NCBI GenBank assembly: GCA_003164295.1 | Contig: PLTA01000024.1 | Span: forward strand, 102,498 to 166,497 | DNA: 64,000 bases | Direction of reading: 5' to 3' | From: Candidatus Bathyarchaeota archaeon | Lineage (GTDB): Archaea > Thermoproteota > Bathyarchaeia > Bathyarchaeales > Bathycorpusculaceae | Shown: in pieces, positions 60,738 to 64,000 of the stretch | Position numbering within the stretch: the stretch's first letter is position 1 | Layout of the letters: each line of letters begins with the position of its first letter | Made by a program: the position numbers and the translations under genes | Notes under the pieces: generated by a model | Database searches by the model: none | Seen by the model: only the letters and a program-made list of their open reading frames with translations | Told to the model about the DNA's origin: nothing

Positions 60738-61196
60738 TTGCCTACGAAAAAGAAAGCTGCTACAGAAATCAAAACTGTATTTGTTGACACCTCAATAATC
60801 GTCGATGTAGACAGAGGAAACCAAGACGTAATTGACCTTTGTAAACAATTAACCGGTACCAATAGTGCATTCATAAGCACTGTTAGTGTCTCAGAAATTT
60901 TGACTGGAGCATATTTAAGAAAGGATTACAAAGAAGCCGTGAAAAAAGCAGAAAAAGTACTCAGTCAATTCCGTTGGGTCTCTTTAAATGGGGAGGCAGC
61001 AAAACTTGTGGCAGAACTTAATGCTTACCTAATTTCAAAGGGACAACCTATAGAATACCAGGATATAGCAATCGCTGCTTCTTTTCTTATGGAGTGCTGC
61101 GATGTATTGCTTACCGAAAACAAAAACCATTTTGAAAGATTACCCAACCTGAAAGGCAAAGTATTGACTCCCAAAGAGTTTTGCCAAGAAAATTAA
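60738..61196 (+). CDS. vapC: VapC-type PIN-domain toxin
   Basis: A 152-residue PIN toxin of the second module. TTG 60738 directly follows the antitoxin TAA. Acidic residues: Asp17 in FVDTSIIVDVDRG, Glu in VSVSEILTGAY (about 53), Asp in IEYQDIAIAA (about 113) and Glu/Asn in LLTENKNHFERL (about 129, where Asp is common). It probably cleaves RNA. The first nine residues (PTKKKAATE) are extra to the core. Confidence 0.85.
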   Translation: MPTKKKAATEIKTVFVDTSIIVDVDRGNQDVIDLCKQLTGTNSAFISTVSVSEILTGAYLRKDYKEAVKKAEKVLSQFRWVSLNGEAAKLVAELNAYLISKGQPIEYQDIAIAASFLMECCDVLLTENKNHFERLPNLKGKVLTPKEFCQEN

Positions 61197-61270
61197 CAAT
61201 ACCGTTTTTGTTTCGTCCTTTGCAAACAACCTAGATGAGCGTACCATGGCGCAACCATAACATTGATTAG

Positions 61271-61327
61271 TGGTGCCGGGGGTGGGACTTGAACGCTCCC
61301 TCAGTGGAGACTTCACCCGCATTTCCC
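61271..61327 (-). pseudogene. Degenerate tRNA 3'-half-like sequence, copy 4
   Basis: On the minus strand: GGGAAATGCGGGTGAAGTCT, CCACTGAGGGAGCGTTCAAG and TCCCACCCCCGGCACCA. The end with CCCCGGCACCA is tRNA-like, but the T-stem 5' side does not pair. Shares most of its length with copies 1 and 5. Confidence 0.6.
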
Positions 61328-61415
61328 ATTTTTTTGACCATTATTTGTCTAGTCGTCTTTTTGGATGAGAGTTATATTGAAGTTGGGACACTGAATTTAG
61401 GGCAGATGAGTTCAG

Positions 61416-62105
61416 TTGGACAAGCCCCACCTTAGCGTAACCAAACAAGCGGTCATGGGTTTAGCGGCGCTTTCAATTTTCCTGTGGGTGGTCTTGTTTG
61501 TACCTGCTTGGACGCTTAATTATTGGCAAGCATGGATTTTTTGGTTTATCTTTGTCTTCTGCATTTTGATAATCAGCGTCTATTTCCTGCAAAAAGACCT
61601 TACGCTTATTGCGGGTCGGCTAAAGGTTGGGGCTACAGCGGAACAAGACCGCATCCAACGATTAACGCAAGTTGTCATAAGTGTTTTTTTCATTTTGCTG
61701 CTCTTGGTTCCTTCTCTTGACCATCGTTTTCAATGGTCCACCGTACCCTTAACTTTGAGTTTAGTAGGTGATGCTTTCGTTGCGCTTGGGCTCCTCATTA
61801 TTTTTTTGGTCTTCAAAGAGAACACATACACCTCAGTTCTTGTCGAAGTCAAAGAAGGACAAAAAGTCATATCCACAGGTCCATACAGCAAAGTACGCCA
61901 TCCCATGTATTCCGGAGCCCTATTAATGCTGCTCTTCATACCTCTTGCCTTGGGTTCATATTGGGGATTGCTTGCGTTTCCACCGATATTGGCAACAATC
62001 GCTGTGCGGAGTATAGCAGAAGAAAAGTTTTTGGCGAAAGATTTACAGGGTTACAGTGAATACCGCGAGAAGGTTCGTTATCGCTTAGTTCCGTATGTTT
62101 GGTAA
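61416..62105 (+). CDS. Isoprenylcysteine carboxyl methyltransferase-like membrane protein
   Basis: A 229-residue membrane protein with about five helices, TTG start at 61416. The ICMT/PEMT-type motif is near the C-terminus: VISTGPYSKVRHPMYSGALL (about 147-166) and ARSIAEEKFL-like VRSIAEEKFLAKDLQGYSEY with YREKVRYRLVP. The family uses SAM at the membrane to methylate isoprenyl-cysteine or lipids; in archaea the substrate is unknown. It lies among the tRNA-like fragments and toxin-antitoxin genes and may have been brought by an element. Confidence 0.85.
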   Translation: MDKPHLSVTKQAVMGLAALSIFLWVVLFVPAWTLNYWQAWIFWFIFVFCILIISVYFLQKDLTLIAGRLKVGATAEQDRIQRLTQVVISVFFILLLLVPSLDHRFQWSTVPLTLSLVGDAFVALGLLIIFLVFKENTYTSVLVEVKEGQKVISTGPYSKVRHPMYSGALLMLLFIPLALGSYWGLLAFPPILATIAVRSIAEEKFLAKDLQGYSEYREKVRYRLVPYVW

Positions 62106-62222
62106 GTAAATATTAGGGTTTTGCGCAACCACAAAGAAAGTCGTCTTTTATTGCCCAAGTCATTTTAAAACTATCAAAACGTCAAGAATGTAGGGTTGAC
62201 CTCAAATCCTCTGGTAAATCAG

Positions 62223-62275
62223 GTAGAGGAATGCATTGAACGCTCCCTCCAGTGGAGACATCACCCGCATTCCCA
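62223..62275 (-). pseudogene. Degenerate tRNA 3'-half-like sequence, copy 5
   Basis: On the minus strand: GGGAATGCGGGTGATGTCTC, CACTGGAGGGAGCGTTCAA and TGCATTCCTCTAC. The most decayed copy: the 3' end with CCA is lost. Shares a tttaccagagg flank with copy 2. The rest of 62106-62477 shows no gene. Confidence 0.5.
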
Positions 62276-62477
62276 TTTTTTTTGGGTGGTTGATTAAATA
62301 GGGCAGTTCCTGACCCTTTGAATGTACTATTTTAATAGCTCTTCAATCGTTTATGTCGCAATAATTCTGTTTGTTTTGGCTTCTCCTTTCTACTGATAAA
62401 GTCAACGCAATACATTATTAGTTAAAAAAAGAAGTTAATGGTAACGCCAACAGTGAAGTTGGTAGGTTGAGTACTTC

Positions 62478-62936
62478 ATGAAGTCTCTGATAATCTTGGT
62501 TTCATATCATCACAACAACACCCAGAAAATAGCTGAAGTTATAGCAAAAGGGATTAATGCAGAAATAAAGACTCCGCAACAAATTAATTTAGAAGAACTT
62601 AATCAGTATGACATTGTCGGCTTTGGTTCAGGAATTTACTTTTGGAAACATCACAAAGACTTGTTAGAACTAGCAGAAAAGCTCCCACAGCAAATCAACA
62701 AGAAAGCATTCATCTTCTCCACATCTGCAAATACTGAAAACGCACCCAAATTCCACTCGCTTCTTAGGGAAAAACTCCAATTAAAAGGCTATACAATTGT
62801 TGACGAATTTAATTGTGCTGGATTCAACTCGTGGGGTCCATTAAAACTGGTGGGTGGCACTAAGAAAGATAGACCAAACTCAGACGACCTCAAACATGCT
62901 GAAGAGTTTGCTTTGAAGTTGAAGCAATCCACATAA
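62478..62936 (+). CDS. Flavodoxin-like protein
   Basis: A 152-residue protein of the flavodoxin fold. Motifs: IILVSYHHNNTQKIAEVIAK (the phosphate-binding loop S-Y-H-H-N-N-T, residues 6-15), NQYDIVGFGSGIYFWKHHKD (FMN loop), NKKAFIFSTSANTENAPKFH. It probably carries FMN and donates single electrons, or is the NAD(P)H-quinone reductase-like type found in anaerobes. The ATG has GGTTGAG about 8 bases upstream. It lies alone, and the plus-strand neighbours are not redox genes. Confidence 0.85.
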   Translation: MKSLIILVSYHHNNTQKIAEVIAKGINAEIKTPQQINLEELNQYDIVGFGSGIYFWKHHKDLLELAEKLPQQINKKAFIFSTSANTENAPKFHSLLREKLQLKGYTIVDEFNCAGFNSWGPLKLVGGTKKDRPNSDDLKHAEEFALKLKQST

Positions 62937-63050
62937 TTTGTCAATCAGTATTCTCCTGCTTCTCAAATCTCCTTAATAAAATCATATTTGTCAGGGTTTA
63001 ACTCCCTCTTATTCCTTACATATAGCTATCCAAAGTAGTGAAGGCTGTTC

Positions 63051-63779
63051 TTACTCGGTTAACATTTCAGCGAGTAGTCGCCGTTCCGCTCTTCTCAAAT
63101 GAACGGCTAAAGTAGAACTCGCAAGACCAAGCTTTGCTGCCAGCTCATCTGTGCTTACTTTTCTGGGTGTATCAAAGTAGCCAAGCCGGAAAGCCAAAGA
63201 AATCGCTTCCTGCTGCTTTTCAGTCAAGCAGCTAATTGGCGAATCTAGCGAGAATTTAGCATCAGTCAACGACAGCACCTTATAGTCAACTCTTCTATTT
63301 TCAAGGAACTCTTTGACCTGCTCGTTATCTCCGACAAGAGTAACTCTAACTTTTCCATCCCTGACAGCAAAAGGCAACAGGGGGTACATACCTCTTCTGT
63401 TAGGTGACCCTGAACTTGGCTGAACCGTTTTTCCCTTGATAAAATAAATGCAAGCGCCTCTATCCTGTTCTAAAAGCTGATATTCAACGTTGAGGTTTTG
63501 AAGGAGTACTTTTAAGAGTTCTTCAACTTCCAAAGAGTTATCCTTGGACTCTAACCTGAATATTGCTGCCGTTTCAGAGGAGTCAAATCTTAAAATGTGA
63601 AGGCCCTCAAATGATTTGATTTTTTTAATTGTCTCAAGCCTGTTTAATTCAGTCGATTCAGCTTTTTTGACTATTCCTGAATTGTCCTGCTCTCCGGACT
63701 TTTTGAGTTTCTCGATTTCTCTATCCTTAATTCTTTTAATTGCTTCGTTGATTGACCACTCTATAACTAACCTGCGCAT
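63051..63779 (-). CDS. HTH_10/bacterio-opsin-activator-type transcription regulator
   Basis: A 242-residue regulator with a C-terminal HTH_10 domain: SCLTEKQQEAISLAFRLGYF (about 183-202) then VSTDELAAKLGLASSTLAVH with LRRAERRLLAEML. The N-terminal part has a helix of Lys/Glu and a middle segment resembling a sensor-like strand region (HILRFDSSETAAIFRLES; VRDGKVRVTLVGDNEQVKEF). Such proteins, named for halobacterial Bat, are common in archaea; ligands are mostly unknown. It is divergent from the methyltransferase gene that begins at 63895, so may regulate it. Confidence 0.85.
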   Translation of the reverse strand: MRRLVIEWSINEAIKRIKDREIEKLKKSGEQDNSGIVKKAESTELNRLETIKKIKSFEGLHILRFDSSETAAIFRLESKDNSLEVEELLKVLLQNLNVEYQLLEQDRGACIYFIKGKTVQPSSGSPNRRGMYPLLPFAVRDGKVRVTLVGDNEQVKEFLENRRVDYKVLSLTDAKFSLDSPISCLTEKQQEAISLAFRLGYFDTPRKVSTDELAAKLGLASSTLAVHLRRAERRLLAEMLTE

Positions 63780-63894
63780 ACGTTTTACATCATTCTGTTC
63801 AATAAATAATTATCGCAACAGCGAATAAACTCGCTATAAAATTAATAAGACATGCCGCCATTTAGTTAAAGAAAAAAGGTTCTGAAGATATAAA

Positions 63895-64000
63895 ATGAAA
63901 GAATTTGAGAAAATTAGCCCAACTGCTAAACTTGTAGCTTATTCAAGAACGTTTACTGACATTCCCTTTGCTAAGGAGATTGCAGTTAAAAGTAAAGCTA
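63895..64000 (+). CDS. Class I SAM-dependent methyltransferase, start only (cut by window end)
   Basis: The frame opens at ATG 63895 and runs to the window end (35 residues visible). It begins KEFEKISPTAKLVAYSRTFT and then DIPFAKEIAV, a beginning typical of leucine carboxyl methyltransferase-like (LCM/PPM1) proteins in archaea. No motif I is visible yet. TATA-like tttagttaaag (about 63861) precedes it. Family is inferred from memory of the N-terminal block. Confidence 0.55.
   Translation, partial: MKEFEKISPTAKLVAYSRTFTDIPFAKEIAVKSKA

Noticed and set aside
58395..62275. Functional tRNA genes
   Set aside because: Only 3'-half-like parts; T-stems and acceptor stems do not pair and no 5' halves are present.

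Overview
The window reads as an archaeal chromosome segment. L31e, L39e, S19e, the PDCD5-like protein and the RNase P protein Rpp21 are archaeal/eukaryotic-type genes. Starts are often TTG or GTG behind GAGG/GGAG ribosome binding sites, TATA-like boxes precede several genes, and one secreted protein has a PEF-type anchor. The moderate GC, small Cys-rich proteins and HTH_10 regulator suggest a TACK lineage, most likely Bathyarchaeia. That placement is inference from gene content, not a phylogeny.

Layout. 0-9.3 kb: small membrane and PRC-barrel proteins, ketol-acid reductoisomerase (ilvC), a RecA/RadA-like ATPase without a normal Walker A, an ArsB-type permease and a MoeB/ThiF E1-like enzyme. 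9.3-12.5 kb: a possible structured RNA, a small winged-helix regulator, a dead glycolipid-binding-family gene and the ATP-dependent DNA ligase, split by a one-base frameshift. 12.7-16.3 kb: the S19e-PDCD5-L39e-L31e operon, a cupredoxin and the Rpp21-YhbY pair, flanked by three copies of an unfamiliar repeat (conserved stretch ending in TTGCAGGT plus an array of about 10-bp units). 16.3-46.5 kb: a large surface-glycan cluster with dTDP-L-rhamnose (rmlABCD) and UDP-glucose, UDP-glucuronate and UDP-xylose supply, a flippase, many glycosyltransferases, a cobalamin-type radical SAM protein, GT-C-like membrane proteins, a DUF3131 protein and a BcsA-like synthase.

46.9-55 kb: a secreted matrixin-type protease and a complete-looking archaeal non-homologous end joining operon (LigD-type polymerase, Ku, ligase fused to a C-terminal phosphoesterase, DUF72, MBL hydrolase), with a divergent OB-fold protein. 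55-58.2 kb: membrane and coiled-coil proteins and a dead GNAT acetyltransferase. 58.3-62.3 kb: two toxin-antitoxin modules and an ICMT-like enzyme, interspersed with five degenerate tRNA 3'-half-like sequences on the minus strand, as expected of a repeatedly used integration site. 62.4-64 kb: a flavodoxin, a bacterio-opsin-activator-type regulator and the start of a methyltransferase.

Many genes are broken: the left-edge membrane protein (10-bp tandem duplication), the 4.4 kb gene, the glycolipid-binding gene, the ligase, a nucleotide-sugar decarboxylase remnant, a TylF-type methyltransferase (one nonsense codon) and the GNAT gene. Some may be sequence errors, but several carry multiple independent lesions and look like true decay.
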